Origin: Marinobacter sp. ANT_B65
GTDB lineage: Bacteria > Pseudomonadota > Gammaproteobacteria > Pseudomonadales > Oleiphilaceae
Length of the DNA stretch: 64,000 nt
Direction of reading: 5' to 3'
NCBI RefSeq assembly: GCF_002407605.1
Contig: NZ_NXGV01000001.1
Span: 643 to 64,642 of the forward strand
Shown: piece by piece, positions 16,629 to 27,550 of the stretch
Position numbering within the stretch: position 1 is the first letter of the stretch
Layout of the letters: every line of letters starts with the position of its first letter
Position numbers and translations under genes: made by a program
Notes under the pieces: generated by a model
The model's input: the letters and a program-made list of their open reading frames with translations, nothing else
Database searches by the model: none
What the model was told of the DNA's origin: nothing

Positions 16629-18209
16629 TCAGCCCGCCCTGGCTGAGACGGGAGTTGATGCGGTCGGAGCCTTGTCGAGAAGGTGGCTGGCCAGGGCGAC
16701 ACCGGTTTCGCTCATGGTCAGGTAGGCGTTGTCGGCGCCGGCTTCGCAAATGCGCTCAGCTTCATCCGTATACATGGTGTGGGCCACGATGTAGCCGGTA
16801 AATCCAAGTTTCCTCAGCATGCGGGCCGCAATCAGTTTCGCCTCGATGTCGCTCATGGCCAGAATGACGGCTTCCAGGGATGGCATGTGGAGCGCTTCCC
16901 AGAAGGTATTGTCTTCAGCGTCGGCGTAGACGACATTACGCCCTTCTGCCTGGTGCCGGGTCACTTTGGGGAGATCGGAATCAAGTGCCATCAGCCTGGC
17001 TTCCGAGCTTTGTAGCCAGTCATAGGCAGCCGTACCTGTCCGCCCCATGCCCATAACCAGAACGCGGGTGTCACCAAGAGAAACAGGGAGTTCATCCGGG
17101 TGTCGCTGATGGCTTTCGAAGCGCACAAGACGATTGCTCAGCCGCTCATACAGAGGATGTGCGAGGCGGTTTAGCGGCGCTGAAATCAGAAATGAGAGTG
17201 CCACAGTTATAGCAAGAGGAACCAGCCACTCGGGCAGTGCAATGCTGGCTACGATGAGCCCGAATTCACTGTAGTTGGTCAGAGCCAGCGACGTCAGAAA
17301 ACTGCTGCGGGCCCGCAGACGGAACAGCAGCATCAGGAAGAAAAACAGAATGCCCTTGAGGGGCAGAACCAGCGCTGCCACGACAGCAAAAATTATGGCG
17401 TTTGTGTCCGGCAGGCCCCCGATTCCGATCTGTAGAAAAAAACCGACCAGAAAGATTTCCTTCACACTCCACAGGGATTTTGCCAGTTCCTGGCTGCGGG
17501 GGTGATTCGCAAGAATGGCACCGAAAATCAGGGCTCCCAGTTCCGAGCTGAGGCCAACAGTTTCAAAGCCCATTCCGCCAAGTACCAGTGCCAGCAGCAG
17601 GCCGAGAAGAACCAGGAGTTCATCGTGCCCGCTGGCATCCAGGAGCCTGAACAGCAGGGGGCGCAACAGTGGCAGGCCAAAGACAATCAATGCCCATTCT
17701 GAAGGTGTCTGACCCGCAGCCAGGCTCATCACCAGCAGCGCAATCAGATCCTGCATGATCAGAATGCCAATGGCCACGCGGCCATGAAAGGCACGGAGTT
17801 CGCGCTTGTTTTCCAGTACTTTTGCAGCCAGTACGGTAGACGAGAAAGACAGGGCAACGGCCAGCATGAAAGCTACGTACCAGCTTATGTCCATCAGGAA
17901 GTAGAGGCCGGGTGTAAATACAAAGCAGGTGATGGAAAAGTGCAGCAGGCTGCCGCCGATGACTTCCGGGCTTATAACCGATTTGAACTTGAGTTTGAGG
18001 CCGACCGTAAACAGCATCAACAACACACCCAGGTGAGCGATATGAGCCAGCACAGATGTAGGCTCCGCTGATATGCCGACATCGGGATTGGCGGCGAGAC
18101 CGCTGAGCACAAAGCCGGCTGCCAGGTAACCAACCAATGGCGGTAATCCGACCGCTTTGATCAGCAGGCCAAGGCCAAATGCAAAAGAAATCCAGATAGC
18201 TTCAGGCAT
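16629..18209 (-). CDS. Kef-type cation:proton antiporter (CPA2) with TrkA-N domain
   Basis: 526 residues. About 12 membrane helices (residues 1-375) with CPA2 motifs (PPLVGYLAAGFVLSG, ALSFSSTVLAAKVLE) precede a cytoplasmic NAD-binding Rossmann domain (about 390-515) starting VLVMGMGRTGTAAYDW. This matches KefB/KefC/YbaL-type potassium-efflux antiporters. No KefF/KefG partner oxidoreductase is adjacent, so glutathione gating is not supported. It lies 30 bases after the lipoprotein hydrolase gene on the same strand and may be co-transcribed. Confidence 0.88.
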   Translation of the reverse strand: MPEAIWISFAFGLGLLIKAVGLPPLVGYLAAGFVLSGLAANPDVGISAEPTSVLAHIAHLGVLLMLFTVGLKLKFKSVISPEVIGGSLLHFSITCFVFTPGLYFLMDISWYVAFMLAVALSFSSTVLAAKVLENKRELRAFHGRVAIGILIMQDLIALLVMSLAAGQTPSEWALIVFGLPLLRPLLFRLLDASGHDELLVLLGLLLALVLGGMGFETVGLSSELGALIFGAILANHPRSQELAKSLWSVKEIFLVGFFLQIGIGGLPDTNAIIFAVVAALVLPLKGILFFFLMLLFRLRARSSFLTSLALTNYSEFGLIVASIALPEWLVPLAITVALSFLISAPLNRLAHPLYERLSNRLVRFESHQRHPDELPVSLGDTRVLVMGMGRTGTAAYDWLQSSEARLMALDSDLPKVTRHQAEGRNVVYADAEDNTFWEALHMPSLEAVILAMSDIEAKLIAARMLRKLGFTGYIVAHTMYTDEAERICEAGADNAYLTMSETGVALASHLLDKAPTASTPVSARAG

Positions 18210-18239
18210 GTGCGGTTCTTTACCTCGTGCTTTTGTGTC

Positions 18240-19187
18240 TTACCCGGCGGGGGTAATGTAGGGATTGGCAAATTCCAGGAACAGGCGGGCCGAATCTTCC
18301 GGAGCCTCGATCATTGGTACATGGCCAATACCTTCCAGTATCTCCAGCCGTGCGCCGGGAATGGACTCCCGGAAAACTTCACCGTTGCGGTAGTCCAGTA
18401 CGCGATCTTCCCTACCCCAGACTATCAGTACTGGATCTTCTATGCGTTTAATGGCGTCGCGGAAATCCGGTTCGAAGCCGGCATCGCTGATAGCTGCAAA
18501 GATGACCTGATTCACATCCCGGTTGGCCAGAGCCTGCTCTTCCATAACGCCCATAATGGGCCAGGGTACAAAAGGCTTTTTCTCAAGCGCAAAATCCATT
18601 AGGCGTTCGAAATCTCCGGGCTTTGAAGGTATCAGGGGGTTGTCTCCGGCCAGCACCATATCAACCAGTTCGTTTTCATAGTCGAGAATGCCGGCAGGGT
18701 CGAACAAGACGGCGGTTTTTATCTGTTCGGGGTAAGTGGCAGCGTAAAGCGCCGTAATCCCGCCACCCATGGAGTTGCCCATCATGTGCATCTCTTTTAT
18801 GCCCAGTGCTTCAAGAATGCGGGCAAGATGCCTGACCTGGTCTTCCAGTTTGTAGCCCAGGTCGAGTGGTTTGCTGCTCTCACCGTGGCCGGGGAGGTCT
18901 ATGGCATAGATGTTGAAGTCATCGCTGAGCTCCCGGGCGATGCGGGTCCAGTTGTCCTTGTTGGCTCCAAAGCCGTGAACCAGCACTACAGTGTCGCCGT
19001 TATTCATTTCTGAATTGCGCAGATATGCAATATTCAGATCACCCACAATAACCGTGTCAGCCTCTAATCCCGCGGCAGAACGTTCCAGGCCAATGGCTGT
19101 TTCGTATAAGTCATGTCGCGAGCATGCGCCTACAAGCAGAAAGATTAAAAGGAGAAAAACACCAGTAGAAGGGGACTTCTTCAGCAT
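18240..19187 (-). CDS. Alpha/beta-hydrolase lipoprotein
   Basis: 315 residues. The N-terminus carries a lipoprotein signal with lipobox LVGAC, so it is probably membrane-anchored on the periplasmic side. The fold shows the oxyanion motif VHGFGANKDNW, nucleophile Ser in GNSMGGG, an acid in the VWGREDRVLD region and His in EGIGHVPMIEAP. It resembles lipases and esterases of the MhpC/dienelactone type; the substrate is unknown. First gene of a probable pair with the downstream Kef-type antiporter. Confidence 0.85.
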   Translation of the reverse strand: MLKKSPSTGVFLLLIFLLVGACSRHDLYETAIGLERSAAGLEADTVIVGDLNIAYLRNSEMNNGDTVVLVHGFGANKDNWTRIARELSDDFNIYAIDLPGHGESSKPLDLGYKLEDQVRHLARILEALGIKEMHMMGNSMGGGITALYAATYPEQIKTAVLFDPAGILDYENELVDMVLAGDNPLIPSKPGDFERLMDFALEKKPFVPWPIMGVMEEQALANRDVNQVIFAAISDAGFEPDFRDAIKRIEDPVLIVWGREDRVLDYRNGEVFRESIPGARLEILEGIGHVPMIEAPEDSARLFLEFANPYITPAG

Positions 19188-19249
19188 GAGGGTTATTCCT
19201 GACTTTTGGCGTAATTCGCTGCTGGGAGAACGGATTTACACTACTCCAT

Positions 19250-19277
19250 AAAAAAGCCCGGTCAATAGCCGGGCCCT
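19250..19277 (-). terminator. Terminator of the purH-purD unit
   Basis: On the minus strand, GCCCGGC, a short loop and CCGGGC are followed by six T. It lies 16 bases after the purD stop. Confidence 0.85.
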
Positions 19278-19293
19278 CATTCAGGATGTCAGA

Positions 19294-20580
19294 TCAGGCC
19301 TGTTCGCGTGCAATAGCCCGATAAGCTATGTCTTTGCGATAAAACACCCCATCCCAACGGATTTTTTCAGCAAGCCTGTAAGCACGCTGCTGGGCTTCTG
19401 TTACGGTGTTACCCAGCGCCGTTGCGCAAAGAACCCGGCCACCACTGGTGATTACCTCATTGCCCTCAAGGGCAGTGCCTGCATGGAACGCCTTCTCGCC
19501 CCCGGTCTCCGTTTCTGGCAGGCCGGAAATGACATCGCCCTTATTGTAACTGCCGGGATAGCCCCCTGCGGCCAGAACGATGCCGACGGCAGCGCGCTCG
19601 TCCCACTCAGAGCTGCACTGGTCGAGCCTGCCATCGATGGCAGCCTGGCAGAGCCCGACAATATCGGATTTCATCCGCAGCAGGATAGGCTGGGTTTCAG
19701 GGTCGCCAAAGCGGCAGTTGAATTCGATCACCTTGGGTGCTCCCGAGGTATCGATCATCAAACCTGCATACAGGAATCCCTTGTAGGGATGGCCTTCAGC
19801 CGCCATGCCGCGCACAGTCGGGTAAATGACTTCATCCATGATGCGCTGGTGCACTTCAGCGGTTACTACCGGAGCCGGAGAGTAAGCTCCCATGCCGCCG
19901 GTGTTCGGGCCGGTATCACCGTCGCCCACGCGCTTGTGATCCTGGGATGTGGCCATGGGCAGTACATGCTCACCATCAACCATTACGATAAAGCTGGCTT
20001 CTTCTCCGTCCAGGAACTCCTCAACGACAACCCGGCTGCCTGCTTCCCCAAAGGCATTGCCTGCAAGCATGTCACGGATGGCGTTTTCGGCTTCCTCAAG
20101 GGTCATGGCAACAATCACGCCTTTACCTGCGGCAAGACCATCTGCTTTCACGACAATGGGTGCACCCTGCTCGCGAACATAGGCGAGGGCTTCATCTACG
20201 TCTGTGAAGTTGCCATAGCCGGCTGTAGGAATCTTCTGGCGCGCCAGAAAATCCTTGGTAAACGCTTTCGAGCCTTCCAGCTGCGCTGCTCCGGCACTGG
20301 GGCCGAATACGCGCAGGCCGCGTTCTTCAAAGAGATCCACAATGCCGGCTACCAGCGGTGCTTCTGGTCCAACGATGGTAAGGCCAACGTTATTGTCGGC
20401 TGCAAATCCGGCCAGGCCTTCAAGGTCCATAACGTCCAGGTTAACGTTCTCTACACCCGGTTCGCGTGCAGTACCGGCATTACCCGGTGCTACAAAAACT
20501 GTGTCCGCATCCGGGGACTGGGCCGCTTTCCAGGCCAGTGCGTGTTCGCGCCCGCCACTGCCGATTACCAGAATATTCAT
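19294..20580 (-). CDS. purD: Phosphoribosylamine-glycine ligase
   Basis: Second step of purine synthesis: joins phosphoribosylamine and glycine with ATP to give GAR. 428 residues, normal length. MNILVIGSGGREHALAWK is the family N-terminus. The ATP-grasp core shows VKADGLAAGKGV, DGEEASF and FNCRFGDPE; GPNTGGMGAYSP is also diagnostic. Separated from purH by 120 bases with no terminator and followed by one. Confidence 0.97.
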   Translation of the reverse strand: MNILVIGSGGREHALAWKAAQSPDADTVFVAPGNAGTAREPGVENVNLDVMDLEGLAGFAADNNVGLTIVGPEAPLVAGIVDLFEERGLRVFGPSAGAAQLEGSKAFTKDFLARQKIPTAGYGNFTDVDEALAYVREQGAPIVVKADGLAAGKGVIVAMTLEEAENAIRDMLAGNAFGEAGSRVVVEEFLDGEEASFIVMVDGEHVLPMATSQDHKRVGDGDTGPNTGGMGAYSPAPVVTAEVHQRIMDEVIYPTVRGMAAEGHPYKGFLYAGLMIDTSGAPKVIEFNCRFGDPETQPILLRMKSDIVGLCQAAIDGRLDQCSSEWDERAAVGIVLAAGGYPGSYNKGDVISGLPETETGGEKAFHAGTALEGNEVITSGGRVLCATALGNTVTEAQQRAYRLAEKIRWDGVFYRKDIAYRAIAREQA

Positions 20581-20700
20581 ATCTTGTTGCCCTGTATCAT
20601 CATAAAAGTTGCCACTAAGAACTGTGACAAAGAGCTATCAAAAGTGTTTTCTCAGGCACGATTGTATGCGGGGCAGAATGGGTTTTCACCCCGCTTGCAA

Positions 20701-22281
20701 TCAGTGCCGGAAATGGCGCATGCCGGTAAATACCATGGCAATGCCGTGTTCATTGGCGGCATCAATGACTTCCTGGTCGCGCATGGAGCCGCCGGGCTGG
20801 ATAACAGCGGTAATGCCGGCTGCCGCAGCAGCATCAATACCATCCCGGAAAGGGAAGAAGGCATCGGATGCCATAACCGAACCTTTTACTTCCAGGTTCT
20901 CGTCGGCGGCTTTGATTCCTGCAATCCGGGCGCTGTAGACGCGGCTCATCTGGCCTGCGCCAACACCAATCGTGCGGCCCGCACGGGCATAAACGATGGC
21001 ATTGGATTTCACGTATTTTGCCACTTCCCATGCAAACAGCAGATCATTCAGCTCGTTTTCGGTGGGCTGGCGGGTGGTCACAACTTTAACGTCGGACATG
21101 GCCACCATACCAAGATCGCGATCCTGAACCAGCAGCCCTCCGGTCACGCGCTTGTAGTCCATAGCCTGGGCGCGTTCACCACTGAGTTCACCGCAGGCCA
21201 GCAGTCGAACGTTTTTCTTGGCGGCGACCAGTTCTACGGCTTCGGGCGCAATAGTTGGTGCAATGATGACTTCAACAAACTGGCGATCAATGATTGCTTT
21301 CGCGGTTTCTGCATCCAGCTCCCGGTTAAAGGCAATAATGCCGCCGAACGCCGAGGTGGGATCGGTTGCAAAGGCCAGGTCATAGGCCTGAAGAATATCA
21401 GCACCGATTGCCACACCGCAGGGGTTGGCATGCTTGACGATAACGCAGGCAGGATCTGCGAAGGGCTTCACGCACTCCAGGGCAGCGTCGGTGTCTGCAA
21501 CGTTGTTGTAGGACAACTCTTTGCCCTGAAGCTGCTTTGCAGTAGCAACGCTGGCTTCCTTCGGGTTGCGCTCAGCGTAAAAGGCCGCGCGTTGGTGCGG
21601 ATTTTCACCGTAACGCATGTCCTGTACTTTGACATACTGGCTGTTGAAGGTGCGCGGGAAATCGACGTTGTCATTGTCCGCCGTGCGGCCACCCAGATAG
21701 TTGGCGATGGCGCCGTCATACCCTGCAGTATGCTCGAATGCTTTTACTGCCAGGTCAAAGCGCGTGCTATGGCTCAGTTGGCCGTCATTGTCATCCAGTT
21801 CTTGCAGAACCCGCTCGTAATCAGAGGCGTTGACCACAATGGCAACGTCGTTGTGATTTTTTGCCGCGGCACGGACCATGGTCGGGCCGCCGATGTCGAT
21901 ATTTTCGATGGCAGTGGCGAGATCACAATCCGGGTTGGCAATGGTGGATTCAAACGGATACAGATTAACCACAACCATATCAATCGCAGTGATGCCATGC
22001 TCATCCATAATGGCATCGTCGGTGCCCCGGCGACCCAGAATACCGCCGTGGATTTTCGGGTGCAGGGTCTTTACCCGGCCGTCCATCATCTCCGGAAACC
22101 CGGTGTAGTCAGAAACTTCCGTTACGGGAACCTTGTTTTCTTTCAGGAGACGAAAGGTGCCTCCGGTGGAGAGTAGTTCGATACCGCGGCCGGTAAGGGC
22201 GCGCCCGAACTCGACGATGCCGGATTTATCACTGACGCTGATCAGTGCGCGACGGATGGGGGTGTTAGCCTGGTTTGCCAT
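20701..22281 (-). CDS. purH: Bifunctional AICAR transformylase / IMP cyclohydrolase
   Basis: Catalyses the last two steps of IMP synthesis. 526 residues, normal length. The N-terminal IMP cyclohydrolase part holds [32 protein letters not shown] and NLYPFE. The C-terminal transformylase part holds [25 protein letters not shown] and QPGGSMRD. It follows fis by 85 bases that contain a hairpin, in the order dusB-fis-purH-purD known from pseudomonads. Confidence 0.97.
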   Translation of the reverse strand: MANQANTPIRRALISVSDKSGIVEFGRALTGRGIELLSTGGTFRLLKENKVPVTEVSDYTGFPEMMDGRVKTLHPKIHGGILGRRGTDDAIMDEHGITAIDMVVVNLYPFESTIANPDCDLATAIENIDIGGPTMVRAAAKNHNDVAIVVNASDYERVLQELDDNDGQLSHSTRFDLAVKAFEHTAGYDGAIANYLGGRTADNDNVDFPRTFNSQYVKVQDMRYGENPHQRAAFYAERNPKEASVATAKQLQGKELSYNNVADTDAALECVKPFADPACVIVKHANPCGVAIGADILQAYDLAFATDPTSAFGGIIAFNRELDAETAKAIIDRQFVEVIIAPTIAPEAVELVAAKKNVRLLACGELSGERAQAMDYKRVTGGLLVQDRDLGMVAMSDVKVVTTRQPTENELNDLLFAWEVAKYVKSNAIVYARAGRTIGVGAGQMSRVYSARIAGIKAADENLEVKGSVMASDAFFPFRDGIDAAAAAGITAVIQPGGSMRDQEVIDAANEHGIAMVFTGMRHFRH

Positions 22282-22313
22282 GGGGTCACATTCTTCACTT
22301 GGGGTGAACGAAC

Positions 22314-22346
22314 GAGGGCCTCGCGGAGGGTATCCTGGAGGCCCTC
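22314..22346 (-). other. Hairpin in the purH leader
   Basis: Perfect 8-bp stem GAGGGCCT / AGGCCCTC with a 17-base loop that can itself pair (AGGG with CCT). It lies between the fis stop and the purH start. No T run follows on the minus strand, so it is not a standard terminator; it could be an mRNA-processing or attenuation structure separating fis from purH expression. Confidence 0.55.
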
Positions 22347-22366
22347 ATCAAGTCAGGGTGTTTCGA

Positions 22367-22684
22367 TTATAGCAGCCCGTACTGTTTAAGCTTTTTACGC
22401 AGGGTTCCGCGGTTCAGACCCAGCATAGTGGATGCCTTGGTCTGGTTGTTCCGGGTGTATTTCATCACCTGTTCCAGCAGAGGTGCTTCCACTTCAGAGA
22501 GTACCAGTTGATAGACTTCAGTAACGGGAGCCCCGTCAAGCTGGGTGAAGTAGTTTTTCAGTGCCACTTCAACGTTGTCGCGCAGGGTAACGGTGTTGCC
22601 GCTGCTGTTCACCGTTTGTAACTGGTGAATATCATCGTTGGCCGGGGTGTTCAGAGTGTTGTTTGCCAAAGTCTCAGCGGTCAT
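22367..22684 (-). CDS. fis: DNA-bending growth-phase regulator Fis
   Basis: Small nucleoid protein that bends DNA and activates rRNA and other growth genes. 105 residues. The C-terminal half is the conserved part: [18 protein letters not shown] and the helix-turn-helix [15 protein letters not shown]. Its ATG overlaps the dusB stop by four bases, the classical dusB-fis operon in which fis translation depends on the upstream gene. Confidence 0.97.
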   Translation of the reverse strand: MTAETLANNTLNTPANDDIHQLQTVNSSGNTVTLRDNVEVALKNYFTQLDGAPVTEVYQLVLSEVEAPLLEQVMKYTRNNQTKASTMLGLNRGTLRKKLKQYGLL

Positions 22685-23679
22685 GCTGCGAATTCCTCTC
22701 CATTTCGTAAGCCTGAAAAATACTGTTGAATGCTGTCTTTCTGCGCCAGTGATTCGTTGAGCGCATTAAAGCGATTACGGAACTGTTTGCCGGGGTCGTG
22801 GGACTGCAGGTACCAGCCCACATGTTTTCTGGCAATACGCACGCCCATGAGCTCTCCGTAAAAGCTGTGCAGGGCGTCCAGGTGTTCGCTCAGAATCTGT
22901 TCTACTTCATCGAGTGGCGGAGCCGGAAGGTGCTGGCCGGTTTCAAGGAAATGCAGTATTTCCCTGAAAATCCATGGGCTGCCCTGTGCGGCACGGCCTA
23001 TAAGCAGGCCGTCTGCGCCGGTATATTCCAAAACCCAGCGGGCTTTCTCCGGTGATGTGATATCGCCGTTGGCGAATACCGGAATGCCTATGCTGGATTT
23101 CACTTCGGCAATGGTGTCGTATTCAGCATCGCCGTTGTACTTGTCTGCGCGGGTGCGGCCATGAATTGCCAAAGCCTGAATGCCAGTATCTTCAGCCATG
23201 CGCGCAATTGTCAGGGCATTGCGATTGTCCTGGTCCCAGCCAGTGCGCATTTTCAGGGTAACCGGAATATCAACTGCGCTGACCACTGCCTCCAGTATGT
23301 CCCTGACCAGCCTTTCATCCTTCATCAGTGCAGAGCCGGCAGCCTTGTTGCACACTTTTTTAGCCGGGCACCCCATGTTGATGTCGATAATCTGGGCACC
23401 GGATTCTGCGTTCAGCCGGGCTGCATTTGCCAGCATGTCCGGATCACCGCCGGCGATCTGTACTGATCTTGGCTCTGGTTCCCCGGTATGATCCATGCGG
23501 GTCCTGGATTTTCGGGTATGCCAGAGTTTGCTGTCTGCTATTACCATTTCCGATACCGCCAGCCCCGCGCCCATTTTACGGCAGAGAAGCCGGAAGGGCC
23601 GGTCTGTTACACCCGCCATAGGTGCAACTATCAGCGGATTGGGCAGCGTGTACGGCCCGATTTTTGCCATTGGCAACAT
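22681..23679 (-). CDS. dusB: tRNA-dihydrouridine synthase B
   Basis: FMN enzyme that reduces uridine in the tRNA D-loop. About 332 residues if started at ATG 23679 ([14 protein letters not shown]). ATG 23670 (MAKIGPY) is equally near the usual family start, while GTG 23697 seems too long; no start has a strong ribosome site. Family marks are [12 protein letters not shown], the active Cys region [33 protein letters not shown] and [11 protein letters not shown]. Confidence 0.95.
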   Translation of the reverse strand: MLPMAKIGPYTLPNPLIVAPMAGVTDRPFRLLCRKMGAGLAVSEMVIADSKLWHTRKSRTRMDHTGEPEPRSVQIAGGDPDMLANAARLNAESGAQIIDINMGCPAKKVCNKAAGSALMKDERLVRDILEAVVSAVDIPVTLKMRTGWDQDNRNALTIARMAEDTGIQALAIHGRTRADKYNGDAEYDTIAEVKSSIGIPVFANGDITSPEKARWVLEYTGADGLLIGRAAQGSPWIFREILHFLETGQHLPAPPLDEVEQILSEHLDALHSFYGELMGVRIARKHVGWYLQSHDPGKQFRNRFNALNESLAQKDSIQQYFSGLRNGEEFAA

Positions 23680-23902
23680 GGTATGAATCCGTATCACGGC
23701 AGATGAAGCAAAGTCGGAGTGACGGTGCTGGTCAATAAATGACCGACGTCAGTTCCGAAGGGCGCTAATGATACCGCCGAGGGCACTGTGATTGAAGGGG
23801 CAGGAAGGCTAAAAAACTGATTATTTTTCGCTCTTTCTGGTTGACTTTTGTTCTACGAGGCCGAGACTGACTTGCCCGCCGGGTCTCCGCCGGCGAGCAA
23901 TC

Positions 23903-25198
23903 TCAGGGTATATAGGGTTGAAAACTGATGTTGTAATTCACGGCATCCCGGCCCGGGTCACGGATACTGATTGCAATGCGCACCGGAGTTTCCACTGGCA
24001 TGATTTCAAGCTCTTCGGCCTCGCCGGCAAGGTATTCCGATGGTGTGAAAACACTTTGGGCCACGACGTCTCCATTGAGGTTGGAGAAGGTGAGGGCGAT
24101 GGCCGGGAAGGGCTGTTGAAAATCTGCCTGGTTGATGATCACCGCATCAACAACCAGTTGACTACGGTTTTCAGGGTTGGTGCGAACCACCAGCTTGCGG
24201 CTCTTTATTGTTTCAACGTTGATCAGGGGCTTCAGTTCGCATCCTGCCAGCTCGCAACCCTTTTCATAGAAGGGCCGGAGCTCTGGTATTACCGATAGCC
24301 TGTCAAACTGGAACCAGGTCACCTGTGCAACGAGAACACCCACAAGGCCGAGTACTATCAGAGACCAGACGAGGGTGCGTAGCCAGCTCCTGTCTTTACC
24401 ACCCACCGACACAGGGTCATGTCTGAGATCGCCAAATGGAGCACTCGCTGTGAAAGGTTCGGACCCTTGATGGCGTTCGTTTTCCGCTTCACCACCGTGT
24501 TCATTGGCAAACGATTCAAATGCCGGATCCGGTTGTTCGTCCACGTAAAATCCCGTGGCATCCGCCTGCTCCAGAGGAGGCTTTGATGGTATGCGGGCGC
24601 TGGACTCTTCGGGGACGGCAGAGGGCTCTTGCTGTGGTTTCGGTTCTGGTTTCGGTTCTGCTTTTTGTTCTGGTTTTACCTTTTCCTCTATCTTCTCGAT
24701 TTCTGGCTCAGCAGGGGCTTTTGCGGGTGCGCTGTCTTCATTGAGGATAGCTTCAGCCCAGCTTTCATCGACGTCTTTGGTAAGGTCTTCGCTGTCCGCC
24801 CCACCCAGTGAGGTCAGATCCTGGGGGTCTACACCACGAAAACTGTCGCTTAGCTCTTCCTCGGAAAACGTCAGTTTTGTGCCGGCATAAGGGCCTTCTT
24901 CGGCATCTTCCTCAGGATTGTCGGCAAAGATGAAGTCATCTTCAATTGGGTCACTGGTGAAACCCGTGGCGGAACGCTCCCTGGAAGCATGGGGAGTAGC
25001 GGGTGGCGTGTTGCTGCCTTTACCTGGTGTTGCTGCAGTGGCTGAGCCACCGCCTGTCACCTGGTGTTCGACCGCATTGAAGACATTCATGCAGTGGCCA
25101 CAGCGCACCTTGCCCTTGGCAATACCAAGCTGTTCATTGGTAACCCTGAACCGGGTGCGACATTTTGGGCACTGAGTCTGCAGACTACTCTGGGTCAT
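23903..25198 (-). CDS. Zinc-ribbon/DUF3426 membrane protein
   Basis: 431 residues of unknown function, conserved between prmA and dusB in pseudomonad relatives. The N-terminus is an MJ0042-type zinc ribbon with CPKC and CGHC pairs. A long acidic, Pro/Glu/Lys-rich, probably disordered stretch follows (about 50-270, with KPEQKAEPKPEPKPQQEP). One membrane helix (about 276-296) leads to a C-terminal DUF3426 domain that would be periplasmic. The layout suggests cytoplasmic zinc-ribbon sensing linked to an envelope domain, but no role is established here. A stem of 10 of 11 paired bases (23872-23900) lies just after the stop, without T tract. Confidence 0.85.
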   Translation of the reverse strand: MTQSSLQTQCPKCRTRFRVTNEQLGIAKGKVRCGHCMNVFNAVEHQVTGGGSATAATPGKGSNTPPATPHASRERSATGFTSDPIEDDFIFADNPEEDAEEGPYAGTKLTFSEEELSDSFRGVDPQDLTSLGGADSEDLTKDVDESWAEAILNEDSAPAKAPAEPEIEKIEEKVKPEQKAEPKPEPKPQQEPSAVPEESSARIPSKPPLEQADATGFYVDEQPDPAFESFANEHGGEAENERHQGSEPFTASAPFGDLRHDPVSVGGKDRSWLRTLVWSLIVLGLVGVLVAQVTWFQFDRLSVIPELRPFYEKGCELAGCELKPLINVETIKSRKLVVRTNPENRSQLVVDAVIINQADFQQPFPAIALTFSNLNGDVVAQSVFTPSEYLAGEAEELEIMPVETPVRIAISIRDPGRDAVNYNISFQPYIP

Positions 25199-25260
25199 GC
25201 TTCGTTCCTGAAAGCGACTGAACTACGAGTCTGGGAGTTTAGTCGTTAAGAAAGCCTTCG

Positions 25261-26157
25261 TCATCTCTCGTTACGCCGTCCTGTGAGGCGTATCCACTCT
25301 TCACGCTGTTCCGGCTCATCCATAATAAACCAGGGTTCGTAGGCCGCCATGACCTCGCGGGCCTGGTTTGACAGGATACCTGAAAGCACCAGAGCACCGC
25401 CGGGCTTTGTCAGCGCAGCCAGGTGCGGAGCCAGACCAATCAGAGGCTGTGCGAGAATATTGGCAAGCATGACGTCAGATTTGGTATCCGGTTCATTTTC
25501 CGGAAGAAACAGATCGAGCCTGGTTTCGTCTACACCGTTGCGGCGGGCATTTTCCCGGCTGGCTTCCAGTGCCTGAGGGTCAGTATCTACACCCACAACA
25601 TGGTTTGCGCCCAAAAGTAGTGCCGCAAGGCCGAGAATACCTGAGCCGCAGCCATAGTCGGTAACCTGCTTGCCAGTAACATCCTGCCCGTCCAGCCATT
25701 CCAGGCAGAGGGCGGTGGTTGGGTGTGTCCCTGTACCGAAGGCAAGCCCCGGATCCAGCATAAGGTTTGCTGCATCGGGATTCGGCGCCTCATGCCAGCT
25801 TGGTACTATCCAAAGGCGTTCGCCGAACTGCAGTGGATGGAAGTCATCCATCCACACCCGTTCCCAGTCTTTGTCTTCAACCAGGGTAACCTCAATGTCT
25901 GCGAGGGTTTGCTGGGTTTGTTGATGCCAGGCGTTACGGACATCTGAACACAGCTGATCTATATCCCTGTCGGACTGAAAGAGCCCTGTGACGGTCGTCT
26001 GGCTCCACAGGGGTGTGGTGCCGTGGTCGGGCTCGTAAAGTGGCTGGTCTGCTGCATCTTCCATGGAGACGGCGTCTGCGCCCATCTCCATAAGCAGATC
26101 CTCAAGCTGATCCGCGGTATCGGGATCAGCCGGGATCTGAAGTTGTATCCAGGGCAT
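25261..26157 (-). CDS. prmA: Ribosomal protein L11 methyltransferase
   Basis: SAM-dependent enzyme that methylates L11. 298 residues, normal length. MPWIQLQIPADP is a typical N-terminal L11-binding start; the methyltransferase core shows DPGLAFGTGTHPTT, VTDYGCGSGILGLAAL and VMLANILAQPL. It lies 28 bases after accC, so probably in the accB-accC operon as in many gammaproteobacteria. Confidence 0.96.
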   Translation of the reverse strand: MPWIQLQIPADPDTADQLEDLLMEMGADAVSMEDAADQPLYEPDHGTTPLWSQTTVTGLFQSDRDIDQLCSDVRNAWHQQTQQTLADIEVTLVEDKDWERVWMDDFHPLQFGERLWIVPSWHEAPNPDAANLMLDPGLAFGTGTHPTTALCLEWLDGQDVTGKQVTDYGCGSGILGLAALLLGANHVVGVDTDPQALEASRENARRNGVDETRLDLFLPENEPDTKSDVMLANILAQPLIGLAPHLAALTKPGGALVLSGILSNQAREVMAAYEPWFIMDEPEQREEWIRLTGRRNER

Positions 26158-26185
26158 GGTTTTTCCTGCATTGGGATGCAGGATG

Positions 26186-27526
26186 TCAGTCCCGCATCAG
26201 TTTCTCAAGGTAGTGGATGGTGAAGTCTACCGTTTTAAAGCCTCCATCGCGCACCAGTTTCCTGTGCAGGGGCTGATTGGTTTTAATACCATCGACCAAC
26301 AGTTCGTCCAGCGCGTTTTTCATTCGCCTGCGGGCTATTTGCCGGTCGTCGCCCCAAGTGATCAGTTTTGCAATCAGTGAGTCATAAAACGGAGGTACTG
26401 TGTAGCCACTGTACAGATGTGAATCAACCCGTACACCATTACCACCGGGAGCATGAAAATGCGTCACTTTCCCGGGGCTGGGTACAAATGTATCCGGGTC
26501 TTCCGCATTGATGCGACACTCGATAGCGTGGCCCGTGATACGAATATCTTCCTGCTTGTACTGAAGCGGGAGGCCGCTGGCGATACGCAGTTGCTCACTA
26601 ACAATATCAACACCAGTCACCATTTCAGAGACAGGGTGTTCTACCTGAACGCGAGTGTTCATTTCAATGAAAAAGAACTCGCCGTCCTGATACAGGAATT
26701 CAAAGGTGCCCGCACCGACATAGCCGATTTCCTTGCACGCATCCACGCAGGCTTTGAGCGTGCGTTCACGGGATTCCGCGTTAATGTTCGGTGCCGGCGC
26801 TTCTTCTATTACTTTCTGGTTGCGTCGCTGCATGGAGCAGTCACGGTCACCCAAATGGATGCAGTTGCCGTGCATGTCGGCCAGAACCTGAACCTCTACG
26901 TGGCGCGGAGTTTCCAGAAATTTTTCCAGATAGACCGTAGGGTCGCCAAACGCATTTTTTGCTTCGGTCTGGGTAATCTGAACAGCCTTGAGCAATGCAG
27001 CTTCAGAGTGAACCACCTGCATCCCGCGACCACCGCCACCTGAGGCAGCTTTGATCATTACCGGGTAGCCGATTTTGCGGGCAACTTCCAGAGTGCGCCC
27101 GTCGTCATCGGTCAGCGGGCCGTCCGAGCCCGGAACAGTAGGCACTCCGGCGCGAATCATCGCATTAATGGCCGATACCTTGTTGCCCATCAGGCGAATG
27201 GTTTCTGCTCTGGGGCCGATGAAGCGGAACCCGCTTTTTTCGACCTGTTCGGCAAAATCGGCATTCTCGGCAAGAAAACCGTAGCCAGGGTGGATGCCTA
27301 CGGAATCTGTTACTTCAGCGGCGCTGATGATTGCCGGAATATTGAGGTAACTTTCCAAAGGACTGTTTGGGCCGATACACACAGATTCATCGGCCAGGCG
27401 CACGTGCATCAGGTCGCGGTCAACCTGTGAGTGAACCGCTACGGTCTTGATACCGAGCTCCTTGCAGGCACGCAAGATCCGGAGGGCTATTTCACCCCGG
27501 TTTGCGATCAGAACTTTTTCTAACAT
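26186..27526 (-). CDS. accC: Biotin carboxylase subunit of acetyl-CoA carboxylase
   Basis: ATP-dependent carboxylation of biotin on AccB, the first half of malonyl-CoA synthesis. 446 residues from ATG 27526 ([17 protein letters not shown]), preferred over ATG 27532 by family alignment. The ATP-grasp core has [28 protein letters not shown] and [14 protein letters not shown]. It follows accB by 24 bases. Confidence 0.97.
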   Translation of the reverse strand: MLEKVLIANRGEIALRILRACKELGIKTVAVHSQVDRDLMHVRLADESVCIGPNSPLESYLNIPAIISAAEVTDSVGIHPGYGFLAENADFAEQVEKSGFRFIGPRAETIRLMGNKVSAINAMIRAGVPTVPGSDGPLTDDDGRTLEVARKIGYPVMIKAASGGGGRGMQVVHSEAALLKAVQITQTEAKNAFGDPTVYLEKFLETPRHVEVQVLADMHGNCIHLGDRDCSMQRRNQKVIEEAPAPNINAESRERTLKACVDACKEIGYVGAGTFEFLYQDGEFFFIEMNTRVQVEHPVSEMVTGVDIVSEQLRIASGLPLQYKQEDIRITGHAIECRINAEDPDTFVPSPGKVTHFHAPGGNGVRVDSHLYSGYTVPPFYDSLIAKLITWGDDRQIARRRMKNALDELLVDGIKTNQPLHRKLVRDGGFKTVDFTIHYLEKLMRD

Positions 27527-27550
27527 GGCCATGAGTAGCTATCACCGGGT

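Noticed and set aside
19483..22176. An 897-codon open frame on the plus strand
   Set aside because: It lies wholly antisense to purD and purH, both with full conserved motifs; its Cys/Gly/His/Asn-rich translation is typical of the reverse complement of GC-rich coding sequence.
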